DNA from: Dactylis glomerata
Lineage: Eukaryota; Streptophyta; Magnoliopsida; Poales; Poaceae
NCBI GenBank assembly: GCA_007115705.1
Contig: QXEO01001035.1
Span: forward strand, 1 to 64,000
Direction: 5' to 3'
DNA: 64,000 bases
A program made the position numbers and the translations under genes. This document shows, in pieces, positions 10,813-23,096 of the stretch (position 1 is its first letter; each line of letters opens with the position of its first letter). Under the pieces are notes generated by a model. That model did not search any database, was not told the origin of the DNA, and saw only the letters and a program-made list of their open reading frames with translations.

Positions 10813-12215
10813 AACTACCACCCTTAAAAGAAATCTCGTCCTCGAGATTTGAAGAGGCTAGAAAGGTAGAAGGATTTGGGGTACTTAGTTGGCTACCACC
10901 CTTAAAAGAGACTTTTGTGGGTAGTCTAGGTCCTTGGGTTCAAAGTAAGCTCACCTGGGATTTGACTTGGCACTGGGTCATCTTTTGAATCTATATCTAG
11001 ATTCTATCTTCATTTCCAATAGGTGGGTGTCTTTCTCAAACTTGGGTTTCCAATATTTCTCAAGGAAGCTTGAGTATAACTTTGCTCGATGGTAGAGCTC
11101 CTATCCAACAATGTAGTCTGCTGAACTACTTTGGACACTAAAGGGTCTCTCTTTGGGTCAATCAAAAGACCAAGTTAAGATGATCTCGTATCTTCATTTC
11201 ATCCTCTTTGTTGACATCCTTGGCAATTTTCCATCTTAGGATGCATTATTTTGTAAAAGTTCTTGGTTCAAACGGAGCTCTCAAGATTGGTGAGACTTCT
11301 TCTGTAGCAAGTCTTCTTCAACGGTAAGCATGTGGTTCATCCTCACCGCGGTCCTACGTTTTGGCCACACTGGCTCACTATCAGGGGTGTAATATATTAT
11401 CCTCCTAAGGTTCAAGCTTAACATCGTCGTCTCTCGTAGGTATGTCTCTCTAGGTTCGCAAAGCCAACATTATGAGAGCGAATAATAAGAGTAGTAGGAA
11501 TGGTGATCAATCCATCCTGCACCCTAATCATTACTTCATACATGGTTTGCAAACCTCGTATTCTAACTCTAGGTCAGCCTTACTTGCTTTGACAAAAATT
11601 TCTTGAAATGAAAACCTGTGTTCCAATTCTAAATTTTGAAAACAAATCTATCATTCCTTAGCTAGGGTTTTGCGTAAACTCTGTCGTATGGCGTTAACTC
11701 TTGAGTTACAAATCCTTCAGCTTGCCATTTCATGGGGTAATATTATCCATACAATAAAGTCACTCATTGTTCTCACTTGTCCATTCAACATTTATTACAA
11801 GTAGTAACCGAATATAAATACTTCTAAATTGGCCATACTTTGTTGTGTCTTCTCCTTGTATTGGTGGCATCCTTCTGTTATCCTAGTTCACTGAGGTCTT
11901 GAAGTACTTTCCTCTGTGCATTGATACATATAGTGTCCTTGTTGCTTGCATGTGTAACAGGTGATATGGTTAAGGTTCTTCTTCACGCTACCTGGACTGC
12001 TTGCTTTGTTGTCCTTTTCTGGACATTTGTTCGCATAATTTCCTAGCTCCTTACAATTGAAACACATCAGCTTGCTATTGTCCTTCTTCTTTTTGAGGTC
12101 TCTCTAAGGCTAGGAGCTCTCTTACTTCCTTTTCTCCATATTCCACTATAGTTGTGGGAAACCTTTCTCGTTTCCTTGAGCAAATCCTAGATAAGTGTTC
12201 TTTTCCTTCTTCTTG
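10813..12215 (-). pseudogene. Gypsy internal remnant: gag zinc knuckles and 3' region, pol missing
   Basis: On the minus strand two CCHC zinc knuckles are readable. The first (12064-12023) has Asn where the metal-binding His should be. The second (11959-11918) is a complete CX2CX4HX4C. A stop codon follows about ten codons later. Only about 1.1 kb separates the second knuckle from the polypurine tract, so the protease, reverse transcriptase, RNase H and integrase region is absent. This is an internally deleted or non-autonomous element. Its 5' side is lost at about 12.2 kb. Confidence 0.6.
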
Positions 12216-12678
12216 GGTCCTGATGGCGCGGTGATGAATAGTGCCAGAGAACTTGTTGGCGTGTAATTAATGAAGTAAATGACCGGCCAGTTGGAAACCC
12301 CAAGAGCAAGGTGTGATGAATATAGCAGCAAGTTTTTCCCTCAGTAAGAAACCAAGGTTATCAATCCAATAGGAGGACAAAATACGACTGAAGGTGATGC
12401 CCGCTAGCTGTGTGATGCTCTAACAAGGGCGCCGTTAATGATTACTTGTTAGCGCGTCTTCAACCAGTAGCAATGTGGAACCTGCACACAACACAACCAA
12501 ATACTTTGTTCCCAACTTACGATGAGGTTGTCAATCTCACCGGTTTGCTTGAAACAAAGGGTATGAGCGTATCGAGTGAAAAGCAATAGTAATATGCGAG
12601 TAAAGTAAACAGTGCGAGTAAAGTAAACAGGTGATAGTAATATAAAGGAAATAGGACCGGGGTCCACAGTTCACTAGT
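12216..12678. mobile_element. LTR-retrotransposon-like remnant, family unassigned
   Basis: It contains sequence I associate with grass LTR elements (AGTAAGAAACCAAGGTTAT, GTGGAACCTGCACA, GGGTCCACAGTTCACTAG) but no coding region. The right edge is abrupt at the TGACGAGG terminus of the next LTR, which suggests that the Tat-like element inserted into it. Confidence 0.4.
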
Positions 12679-13149
12679 TGACGAGGTTTATCCCCGGCAA
12701 TGCCCATGTTTCGGGGCTTTCGATTCATGGAGAGCATGTGGGCGCTTGGCGGATTCGACGGCTTCAGACAGAAACAGGGGGTGCACACGAATTTACCCAG
12801 GTTCGGCCCCCCGGAGGGTAAAGACCTACATCCTGCTTGTCTGATCTTGTATTGCGAGTATATGTGGAGCTGTTACAAAGGTGCGCAGAGGCAATCTGGC
12901 GGAGGTGGAAGGAGCTGGCGTGGCTAGCCTATGCGAGGTTGTGTTGTAGGCTATGCGAATCTCGTCTCTAGAGGGGCGCCCTTGGTGGCTTTATAGATGC
13001 AGCCAGTTAGGGTTTACAAATATTTTTTGCCTTCTACTCCAAGTCGAAGTGCTGGGCTTTGCGGGCTTCGGGTACCCTTCGAGCGGGCTTCTTCCTTGGC
13101 AGGAACCAGGTAGGCAAATATCGAGGACCGAGGGGTCATACCCTCGTCA
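12679..13149 (-). mobile_element. Tat-like Gypsy 3' LTR
   Basis: On the minus strand the LTR starts TGACGAGGG (13149) and ends CCTCGTCA (12679). Its 3' part, with CGAAAGCCC and GGGCATTGCCGGGG, is clearly related to the end of the plus-strand LTR at 51269-51831. A purine-rich CTCGGGGGCTA just upstream on the minus strand (about 13151-13161) is the expected polypurine tract, so this is the 3' LTR of a minus-strand element. Confidence 0.65.
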
Positions 13150-14500
13150 GTAGCCCCCGAGTGCCTGGGATAGTCGAAGACTATGGCAGGGACTCTAATC
13201 CGAGATTCTCCTTGACGTCGTAGTCTTGTATGTCGCGCGCAGAGGCACCAAATGAAGTTCTTGCATGTCGTGGTTGGTGGAGTCACACGGTGGCCGAAAT
13301 CATGGTGATGATGTTGTCGACGGCTTGCTGTAGGCGATGTCGGGGTCGAATGCTTGCTGTTGGCGATGTCGTTGTCGAGTCGGAATTTGTCGACCCGAAG
13401 TCGACGTAGCAGACGGAGCGTCGTTGATGATTTAGAAGACCGCTAGAGTTAACAGCGTATGGCGCAGCCCCCGAGTGTGTTGCTAACGCCGGGAGAATAG
13501 ATGCCAATGCGAGGCGAAGCCCCCGAGCGTGTTGCCCACGCCGGGCGAATAGATGTCAATGCGAGGCGCAGCCCCCGAGCGTGTTGCCAATCGTCGAGGC
13601 GGAGCCCCCGAGCGTGTTGCTAACGCCGAGTGACCAGCGAGACCCCTAAGTGCAACGGGTAAAGGCATGGTACCCGACGCGTCCGTCAGGATACTTGAAG
13701 CGTCCGTATGTACGGAATTATCTCAGCAGAGCACGTATAGCTGTGTTGCCGGGCCAACAATGTTGCTAACTGTGGACTTGCGAATCATCTCAGCAGAGCA
13801 CATATAGCTGTGTTGCCGGGCCAACAATGTTGCTAACTGTGGACTTGTGAATTATCTCAGCAGAGCACGTATAGCTGTGTTGCCGGGCCAACAGTGTTGC
13901 TAACTGTGGACTTGCGAATTATCTCAGCAGAGCACGTATAGCTGTGTTGCCGGGCCAACAGTGTTGCTAACTGTGGACTTGCGAATTATCTCAGCAGAGC
14001 ACGTATAGCTGTGTTGCCGGGCCAACAGTGTTGCTAACTGTGGACTTACCTTCGTATTTGATATACGGCATCCGAATTGGTATATTGCCACCAGAATTCG
14101 GGCATTAAGTGTTGCCCCCGAGCGTGTCGCTAACGCTGGGCGAATAGACGCCAATGCAAGGCGAAGCTCCTGAGCGTGTTGCGAACGTCGGGGCGAATGA
14201 CGCCACTATGAGACGTAGCCCCCGAGCGTGCTGCCAACGCCGGGGTAAATGAATGCCGATTCGAGGCGCCGAAGTATGTCATGGTGGAGGGTCGATGACT
14301 TTGATCCCTGCAGTCGAGGAGGTAGATACCTCGCGCTCGACGGTCGTTAGGCGAATAGACATATGTATAATATGAAGGCAAAACACATGTATGATGTAAA
14401 AACAAAGCCCCCGAGTATCGGTTGCTGAAAGTGTCGAAAGCATACAGAAAGCAATGAAAGTAATCAACTCATAGTTGAGGAAGACTTAGCTTTGGTATTT
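13150..14500 (-). mobile_element. 3' non-coding region of the Tat-like element with repeated polypurine-like motif
   Basis: The motif GCCCCCGAG (CTCGGGGGC on the minus strand) recurs near 13153, 13468, 13519, 13571, 13605, 14115, 14218 and 14407. It often sits in the wider context GAGCGTGTTGC-AACGCCGGG with a spacing near 50-60 bases. No coding domain is visible. Tat/Ogre-type elements are known to carry tandem repeats between pol and the 3' LTR, which fits. Confidence 0.5.
13721..14055. repeat. 67-bp tandem repeat, five copies
   Basis: Units start at 13721, 13788, 13855, 13922 and 13989, exactly 67 bases apart, each beginning TCTCAGCAGAGCAC and containing GTGTTGCCGGGCCAACA. The copies are nearly identical, so expansion was recent. 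It lies inside the non-coding 3' region of the Tat-like element. Confidence 0.9.
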
Positions 14501-14539
14501 TCTCCCGGGGTGACCCCTAATATTTCCAATGGCGGTGGC

Positions 14540-17500
14540 TCTCGTCGTCATCTTTCCAATGGCGGTGGTCTCATGTCGTTCGGACACTCCATGGTCGAAT
14601 CACGCAGGGGTCGAATTCCTTCAGACGCCAGGGTCGAATTTCTTCGGACGCCGGGGTCGAACTTCTTCGGACGCTGGGGTCGAATTTCTTCGGATGCCGG
14701 GGTCGAACTTCTTCGGACGCCGGGGTCGAACTTCTTCGGACGCCGGGGTCGAACTTCTTCGGACGCCGGGGTCGAACTTCTTCGGACGCCGGGGTCGAAT
14801 TTCTTCGAGACGCCGCGGTCGAATCTCTTCGGACGCCGGGGTCGAATCTCTTCGGACGCCGGGGTCGAATTTCTTCGGACGCCGGGGTCGAATTTCTTCG
14901 GACGCCGGGGTCGAATTTCTTCGGACGCCGGGGTCGAATTTCTTCGGACGCCGGGGTCAAACTTCTTCGGACGCCGGGGTCGAACTTCTTCGGACGCCGG
15001 GGTCGAATTTCTTCGGAACGCCGCGGTCGAATCTCTTCGGACGCCGGGGTCGAATTTCTTCGGACGCCGAGGTCGAATTTCTTCGGACGCCGCGGTCGAA
15101 TTTCTTCGGACGCCGGGGTCGAACTTCTTCGGACGCCGGGGTCGAACTTCTTCGGACGCCGAGGTCGAATTTCTTCGGACACCGGGCTCGAATTTCTTCG
15201 AGACGCCGAGGTGGTCTCATCGTCATCTTTCCAATGGCGGTGGTCTCATGTCGTTCGGACACTCCATGGTCGAATCACGCAGGGGTCGAATTCCTTCAGA
15301 CGCCAGGGTCGAATTTCTTCGGACGCCTGGGTCGAACTTCTTCGGACGCCGGGGTCGAATTTCTTCGGATGCCGAGGTCGAATTTCTTCGGACGCCGGGG
15401 TCGAACTTCTTCGGACGCCGGGGTCGAACTTCTTCGGACGCCAAAGTCGAATTTCTTCGGACGCCGGGGTCGAATTTCTTCGAGACGCCGCGGTCGAATC
15501 TCTTCGGACGCCGGGGTCGAACTTCTTCGGACGCCGGGGTCGAACTTCTTCGGACGCCGGGGTCGAACTTCTTCGGACGCCGGGGTCGAATTTCTTCGGA
15601 TGCCGAGGTCGAATTTCTTCGGACGCCGGGGTCGAACTTCTTCGGACGCCGCGGTCGAATTTCTTCGGACACCGGGGTCGAATTTCTTCGGACGCCGAGG
15701 TCAAATTTCTTCGGACGCCGAGGTCGAATTTCTTCGGACGTCGGGGTCGAATTTCTTCGGATGCCGAGGTCGAATTTCTTCGGACGCCGGGGTCGAACTT
15801 CTTCGGACGCCGGGGTCGAACTTCTTCGGACGCCGGGGTCGAACTTCTTCGGACGCCGGGGTCGAACTTCTTCGGACGCCGGGGTCGAATTTCTTCGGAA
15901 CGCCGCGGTCGAATCTCTTCGGACGCCGGGGTCGAATTTCTTCGGACGCCGAGGTCGAATTTCTTCGGACGCCGGGGTCAAATTTCTTCGAGACGCCGCG
16001 GTCGAATCTCTTCGGACGCCGGGGTCGAACTTCTTCGGACGCCGGGGTCGAACTTCTTCGGACGCCGAGGTCGAATTTCTTCGGACACCGGGCTCGAATT
16101 TCTTCGAGACGCCGAGGTGGTCTCATCGTCATCTTTCCAATGGCGGTGGTCTCATGTCGTTCGGACACTCCATGGTCGAATCACGCAGGGGTCGAATTCC
16201 TTCAGACGCCAGGGTCGAATTTCTTCGGACGCCGGGGTCGAACTTTTTCGGACGCCGGGGTCGAATTTCTTCGGATGCCGAGGTCGAATTTCTTCGGACG
16301 CCGGGGTCGAACTTCTTCGGATGCCGGGGTCGAACTTCTTCGGACGCCGGGGTCGAATTTCTTCGGACGCCGGGGTCGAATTTCTTCGGACGCCGAAGTC
16401 GAATTTCTTCGGACGCCGGGGTCGAATTTCTTCGAGACGCCGCGGTCGAATCTCTTCGGACGCCGGGGTCGAACTTCTTCGGACGCCGGGGTTGAACTTC
16501 TTCGGACGCCGGGGTCGAATTTCTTCGGATGCCGAGGTCGAATTTCTTCGGACGCCGGGGTCGAACTTCTTCGGACGCCGCGGTCGAATTTCTTCGGACG
16601 CCGGGGTCGAATTTCTTCGGACGCCGAGGTCGAATTTCTTCGGACGCCGGGGTCGAATTTCTTCGGATGCCGAGGTCGAATTTCTTCGGACGCCGGGGTC
16701 GAACTTCTTCGGACGCCGGGGTCGAACTTCTTCGGACGCCGGGGTCGAATTTCTTCGGACGCCGGGGTCGAATTTCTTCGAAACGCCGCGGTCGAATCTC
16801 TTCGGACGCCGGGGTCGAATTTCTTCGGACGCCGAGGTCGAATTTCTTCGGACGCCGGGGTCGAATTTCTTCGAGACGCCGCGGTCGAATCTCTTCGGAC
16901 GCCGGGGTCGAACTTGTTCGGACGCCGGGGTCGAACTTGTTCGGACGCCGGGGTCGAACTTCTTCGGACGCCGGGGTCGAACTTCTTCGGACGCCGAAGT
17001 CGAATTTCTTCGGACGCCGGGGTCGAATTTCTTCGGACGCCGCGGTCGAATTTCTTCGAGACGCCGCGGTCGAATCTCTTCGGACGTCGGGGTCGAACTT
17101 CTTCGGACGCCGGGGTCGAACTTCTTCGGACGCCGGGGTCGAACTTCTTCGGACGCCGGGGTCAAATTTCTTCGGATGCCGAGGTCGAATTTCTTCGGAC
17201 GCCGGGGTCGAACTTCTTCGGACGCCGCGGTCGAATTTCTTCGGACGCCGGGGTCGAATTTCTTCGGACGCCGAGGTCGAATTTCTTCGGACGCCGGGGT
17301 CGAATTTCTTCGGATGCCGAGGTCGAATTTCTTCGGACGCCGGGGTCGAACTTCTTCGGACGCCGGGGTCGAATTTCTTCGGACGCCGGGGTCGAATTTC
17401 TTCGGAACGCCGCGGTCAAATCTCTTCGGACGCCGGGGTCGAATTTCTTCGGACGCCGAGGTCGAATTTCTTCGGACGCCGGGGTCGAATTTCTTCGAGA

Positions 17501-18510
17501 CGCCGCGGTCGAATCTCTTCGGACGCCGGGGTCGAACTTCTTCGGACGCCGGGGTCGAACTTCTTCGGACGCCGAGGTCGAATTTCTTCGGACACCGGGC
17601 TCGAATTTCTTCGAGACGCCGAGGTGGTCTCATCGTCATCTTTCCAATGGCGGTGGTCTCATGTCGTTCGGACACTCCATGGTCGAATCACGCAGGGGTC
17701 GAATTCCTTCAGACGCCAGGGTCGAATTTCTTCGGACGCCGGGGTCGAACTTCTTCGGACGCCGGGGTCGAATTTCTTCGGATGCCGAGGTCGAATTTCT
17801 TCGGACGCCGGGGTCGAACTTCTTCGGACGCCGGGGTCGAACTTCTTCGGACGCCGGGGTCGAACTTCTTCGGACGCCGGGGTCGAAGTTCTTCGGACGC
17901 CGGGGTCGAATTTCTTCGGACGCCGAAGTCGAATTTCTTCGGACGCCGGGGTCGAATTTCTTCGAGACGCCGCGGTCGAATCTCTTCGGACGCCGGGGTC
18001 GAACTTCTTCGGACGCCGGGGTCGAACTTCTTCGGACGCCGGGGTCGAACTTCTTCGGACGCCGGGGTCGAACTTCTTCGGACGCGGGGTCGAATTTCTT
18101 CGGACGCCGGGGTCGAATTTCTTCGGACGCCGGGGTCGAACTTCTTCGGACGCCGGGGTCGAACTTCTTCGGACGCCGCGGTCGAACTTCTTCGGACGCC
18201 GGGGTCGAATTTCTTCGGACGCCGAGGTCGAATTTCTTCGGATGCCGAGGTCGAATTTCTTCGGACGCCGGGGTCGAACTTCTTCGGACGCCGGGGTCGA
18301 ACTTCTTCGGACGCCGGGGTCGAATTTCTTCGGATGCCGGGGTCGAATTTCTTCGGAACGCCGCGGTCGAATCTCTTCGGACGCCGGGGTCGAATCTCTT
18401 CGGACGCCGAGGTCGAATTTCTTCGGACGCCGCGGTCGAATCTCTTCGGACGCCGGGGTCGAACTTCTTCGGATGCCGAGGTCGAATTTCTTCGGACACC
18501 AGGGTCGAAC
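14540..18510. repeat. 23-bp minisatellite array, about 170 units, with higher-order structure
   Basis: The basic unit is GACGCCGGGGTCGAATTTCTTCG and variants: C for T in GAACTTC, GAGG/GCGG for GGGG, GATGCC for GACGCC, and a 24-base form with an extra GA. Because 23 is not a multiple of three and the unit lacks stop codons, long frames stay open on both strands; these frames (up to about 1340 codons) are not genes. A non-repeat anchor (TTTCCAATGGCGGTGGTCTC followed by TCGTTCGGACACTCCATGG) recurs with its GGCGG at 14561, 15236, 16142 and 17649. This defines higher-order blocks of 675, 906 and 1507 bases. The array ends abruptly at about 18510 against the Athila-like element. Confidence 0.95.
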
Positions 18511-18737
18511 TTATCATGATCTTTTGTTTGTGTTCATTTGCATGTTTACAACATGGTTGCTAAGTTCTTATTGTCATGATTATATCTTTCATGCCCATGT
18601 TTTAAGTTCTATTGATCCCAGCTCATCAATGCTTACATATATGATCAAGATTGTGTAGGTGCATGTCACCTCAAAAATTATTCTTTTGTTATCACTTACC
18701 TACTCGAGGACGAGCAGGAGTTAAGCTTGGGGATGCT
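18511..18737 (+). mobile_element. Athila-like element, 3' end of internal region and polypurine tract
   Basis: Non-coding AT-rich sequence ends in GGACGAGCAGGAGTTAAGC and TTGGGGATGCT, the usual sequence just before the 3' LTR of grass Athila-type Gypsy elements. The rest of the internal region is replaced by the minisatellite. Confidence 0.65.
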
Positions 18738-19559
18738 TGATACGTCTCAAACGTATCTATAATTTTTGATGCTCCATGCTTGTTTTTACACCATTTGCCT
18801 ATTGTTTCGTTACACTTAGTGGTACTTTTATACATTTTCCGGGACTAACCTATTAACGAAGTGCCACAGTGCCAGTTTCCTGTTTTCTGCTGTTTTTGTG
18901 TTTCAGAAGTGATACACAGGAAATATTCTCGGAATTGGACGAAACAAGTTCCTGAAGTCATATTTCACCGGGGAGCTCCCAAACATCCGAAGACCTGACG
19001 GAGGGGGGCCACGTGGCCCCCACACACAGGGCGGCGCGGCCTGGCCCCTGGCCGCGCCAGCCCCTTGTGAGGCCGCGTGGCTCCACCTCTGACAGCCCCT
19101 TTCGCCTACATATACCCCCTGACGAGAAAAACCTAAGAGCCCGATCAGTTTTCCAGAATACATCGCGATCCGCCGCCGCCGTCGACCCGAAGATCGGGAG
19201 GGTCCAGAAGCTCTTCCCGGCACCCTGCCGGAGAGGGGAATCGCCACCGGAGGTCTTCTTCATCGCCATGCTTGCCTCCGGAGCGATGAGTGAGTAGTCT
19301 ACCTTGGACTATGGGTCCATAGCAGTAGCTAGATGGTTGTCTTCTCCACCATGTGCTTCATGTTTAGATCTCATGAGCTGCCCTACATGATTGAGATCAC
19401 CGTTATGTAATACTATGATGTTGGTTTGTTGGGATCCGATGAATATTGGTGTTTATGATTAAGTTGCTGTACTGAATTATATCTTTTGTTATCTCTATGT
19501 TGTTTATGATCTTGCATGCTCTCCGTTGTTAGTAGCTATCTTGGCCGAGTAGTTGCTAG
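18738..19559 (+). mobile_element. Athila-like Gypsy LTR, 3' truncated
   Basis: It begins TGATACGTCTCAAACGTATC, the typical start of Triticeae-type Athila LTRs. It holds a GGCGCGGCCTGGCC-rich segment and a CATATA promoter-like stretch near 19110. The 3' end is not clear; sequence after about 19560 looks different. Confidence 0.65.
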
Positions 19560-19759
19560 TGAAGTATATGCCGGCACTCCCGGTTAGTATTCTGGTTAAT
19601 CCGGCATATCCGGACACCAGCCGGGATATACATATATGCCGGCCTAGCCGATGCTCCTATATTCCGGCCAGGCCCTTCCTTGGTCAACCGGTATAAAGTC
19701 AACCATGAACCTTGTACCTTTCTAGCCTCTTGACCCTATCGGGGGTCATCCCCCCGACA
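19560..19759. other. Short unassigned stretch before the right arm
   Basis: GC-rich sequence with repeated CCGGCATAT/ATATGCCGG motifs and a GGGGGTCATCCCCCC hairpin at 19740-19755. It ends where the right arm begins. I do not recognise its origin. Confidence 0.4.
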
Positions 19760-20490
19760 AGAGGAATGGGAGAGGGCGATAGTCACGGCATTGTGCAGGA
19801 GTAACCATCGGGGATTGAAGACAATACTGACCCGTGGGTCCCGCATGTCAAGGGGAAGAGGAAACGTTTCGGAAATACTGGGTGGGCTGTGTCTGTTGGC
19901 CGGAATGGGCTGCTCGGTCCACTTCTTCTTTCCCCCTTTTTTTTTTCTTTTTTTTTCTTTTCTGATTTTCTTTTTCTTTTGTAACTTTTGCATAACACTT
20001 TCAAAACCACTCAAACCAATGCCTATATTTTCTAAAATTCTCATAAACAATACAAACAGTAAGAAACAAGTTTTAATGACAAAACTAATTTTTCAACAAA
20101 ACTTTACTAATTTGACATAAATGGTTTTATTTGCACAATGCAAATAGAATTTGGTTTTCAAAATAATTCTTTGAATTAGGGATAAACCTTATGATATTTT
20201 GAAATTCACTTTCAAACTCAATTTTAGTAATGCAAACTTTATACATTGTTTTTGAAAATAATTCCTTAGCAAATAAACTTGCATAGAACTTGTATGAAAG
20301 CAAAATAGTATTTTGGAATTTCTATTTCCTCAAAGAGCTCTTCAAGGAGTAATAGAAAGTTTAAATTAGTTTTTGTATTAGAGTCTTTAATTAAACTCAA
20401 AAAGTTTTAAATCCCTGTGATTTTTCAATCAACACCAATAAAATAATTTTTTTTATTCTAAAATTTGAAAAAAAAACTTGGGATGTTACA
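19760..20490 (-). mobile_element. Truncated Gypsy LTR, right arm copy
   Basis: The minus strand begins TGTAACATCCCAAG at 20490 and matches the first about 730 bases of the LTR at 9660-10812. It is cut at 19760, which is also the inner edge of the arm. Confidence 0.75.
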
Positions 20491-20817
20491 TTTATTGCCT
20501 CTATCTTTAGCATCTAACTCATGTGTGTACACCTCTTTGATATATAATATCACAAATGTTTCATTCCCCCGAAAATGATGGTTAGCACCACGTGCATTCT
20601 AGTCATACTACCATCGCACCTGATTCATATATATGATATCTCAAGCAGGGGCGGAGGCAGGATTCAAGAATAAAGGGGTACAAACATGCTGATTTTTGTT
20701 TAGGGGGGGGGGGGCAAGAAGGCTAGTTTTCACTAAAAATCCTATCAAAATTACATTTAATCATAATTTTTCTCCTATTGTACCTTGCGGTCCCCTAGCT
20801 CCGCCACTGATCTTAAG
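20491..20817. other. Intergenic stretch shared by both arms
   Basis: It corresponds to 8415-8739. It contains a G-tract and no reading frame or named repeat that I can see. Confidence 0.5.
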
Positions 20818-22837
20818 TGAAAGAGCATGTGCCCCCATGTGTGGTTTTGGTAATTAATGACAATCCTATGGACTAATGTTTGCATTGACTTATATTTGTA
20901 GGACTTGTCCGTAGACAACGCTTGAGCATATGTTGGTTTCAAGGTTGTAGGAAGTTGAAAATAAAGAAGATTATTCTATGACCAAGGTGTTATTCAAGGC
21001 ATCATCATTATGGAGAAAGAAGATGAAGCGCAATATTGATCTAGTCAATGTGTGAAGATAAAGTCAAGTTAGTGCAATGGACTCATGAAGACGAAGCTTA
21101 GCAAGGCTCTCCATATTGGGGTATGGGGAGTATTTGGAGATGTCTTCATGAAGTTCGTGTGAGCAAGCATGATCAAGAAAGGTGTTCCATCTTGAGGGAG
21201 TCAAGACCGTCATCATCTAGCTCAAGTGGACTGCACAAGGCAAAGGTACGATCTTGATAGGTTTTTTTTCTTCCCGGTCTCATCGTGTTTGGGAGACTGG
21301 GTTTTAGGATCGATAGCCGTACTATCAAGAGGAGATCTCGAGTGAGTAACCTAATTGTATTTTTCAGAGAGAGCTCAAACCTTTGCATACTTGGCATTAT
21401 CGTTCTTGGGTGTTATTTGGTTTCTATCCTTGTGAGGTTCTAGAGCTTGTGGTTATTCTCATGACAAGCTCTAGTTCATCAAAAATGGATTTCCTATGGA
21501 AAACTTGTTGTGTTTTCGGTGTTTGGAGAATTTAGCGGTTCCTCATATAGAGAGGCTTCATACCTCTAAATTCATAGTAAATTCTCCCCTACTGGTTCTT
21601 AATAATTTCCCAGGCCGAACCATCCGGCCCCAGACCGGATTTTCCTCGCACACAACAAACCTATATTTTGTTTGGTTTTTCGGCGCGCCGCTGGACTGGC
21701 CGCTGGACAGTCCGGTCTAAAATCCGGCGCCGCCGGACTGGCCGGTCTGAAATCCGGCGCCATCGGACTTACGGCCGAACATTGTCGCGAGCTTCTTCCA
21801 ATAGCCAGATTTTCACCCACCTATAAGTACTCCTTCTTCCTCCTTGAGCCAACCACGTTTTTGGGCTTCTCTCTCCTCCATTGTTGATCTTGAAAGCTTG
21901 CCCTCCCTCCTCCATTCCCTCCATGATCCTTGCATCTTTTTGAGGGAAAAGAGAGAGGAGATCTAGATCTACATTTCCACCAATCACTTTCTCCTCTAAG
22001 TGAGGGGAACCTATTGGATCTAGATCTTGGAGTTCTTTGTGGATTTCCTCCTTGTTCTTCCTCTCATATCCCTCCATAGCATTTGTTGCTTTGGTAGGAT
22101 TTGGAAGAGAAGGATTTGAGCACTTCGTGTGTTCTTGCCATTGCATCGGTTGCATCGGTTTGAGTTCTCCTTGGAGATTCGGTGGTGAAAAGTTCATTGA
22201 GCTTATTACTCTTGGGTTCTTGGAACCCTAGACGGCTTAGTGGCTTAGTGGATTACTTGGGGACCTCCAATTAAGTTCTGGAGATCTTCCCAAGCTTTGT
22301 TGTGCCTCCGGGCAATTACTTGGGGACCTCCAATTTAGTTGTGGAGATCTTCCCAAGCTTTGTGGTGCCTTAGTGGCGATTCTTGGGAGCCTCCAATTGA
22401 GTTGTGGAGATTGCCCCAAGCTTGTACGGGTTCGGTGACCGCCCTCAAGTGTCCCATAGTGGTGTTTGGGGAGCCTTATGCCTCCACTCCGCTCCAACGG
22501 AGATTAGCACCCGCAAGGGTGTGAACTTCGGGATACATTGTTGTCTCCGCGTGCCTCGGTTATTTCTATACCCGAGCTCCTTTACTTATGCAATTTACTT
22601 TGTGATAGCCTTCGTGCTTGAAGTTATATATATCTTGCTATCACGTAGTTGCTTATCCTGTTTAGCATAAGTTGTTGGTGCACATAGGTGAACCTAGTTT
22701 ATTTAGGTTTTTGTATGCTTGGCAAATTAAACGTTAGTTTTATTCCGCATTTGTCAAGCCACTCGTAAAAGTTTTAAATCCCTATCACCCCCCCCCCCCC
22801 TCCCCCCCCCCCTCTGGGCGACATCTATGTCCTTTCA
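20818..22837 (+). mobile_element. Solo LTR of sirevirus-like Copia element, right arm
   Basis: Counterpart of 6402-8414: starts TGAAAGAGCATG, ends CCTTTCA after a long C-tract. The TATA box is TATAAGTA at 21822-21829, and the palindrome cluster upstream is at about 21610-21790. Reading frames inside are shadows. Confidence 0.75.
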
Positions 22838-23096
22838 TGAAGACACAATAATCCACCATCTGACTATCCATACTCTAATGAAATGAAGATCAGCTTTTTG
22901 CTTCCATCTTTTTGTTTAGTTTAGGCTTCTAGAAAACGTCCACCATGAAAGAATGGCTTACCGTTTAACGGTCAAAGCTTGTGTCACAAGATATCATACA
23001 TATAAACTCAGTTACCACTTGGCATTGTTAGTCCACACCGACTAGCATCCAAACCAAAACAACAAAGCAGATTGTCACCCAAGTCAAATACATTAC
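22838..23096. other. Stretch between solo LTR and LINE fragment
   Basis: Counterpart of 6141-6401. No coding or repeat feature is recognised. Confidence 0.4.

Noticed and set aside
13721..14055. CRISPR-like regular repeat
   Set aside because: Units are adjacent 67-bp copies without unique spacers, in a plant retrotransposon context.
14492..18658. Very long open frames (up to 1344 codons) on both strands
   Set aside because: They are a by-product of a 23-base unit without stop codons; the same residues recur every 23 codons in several frames, and there is no domain.
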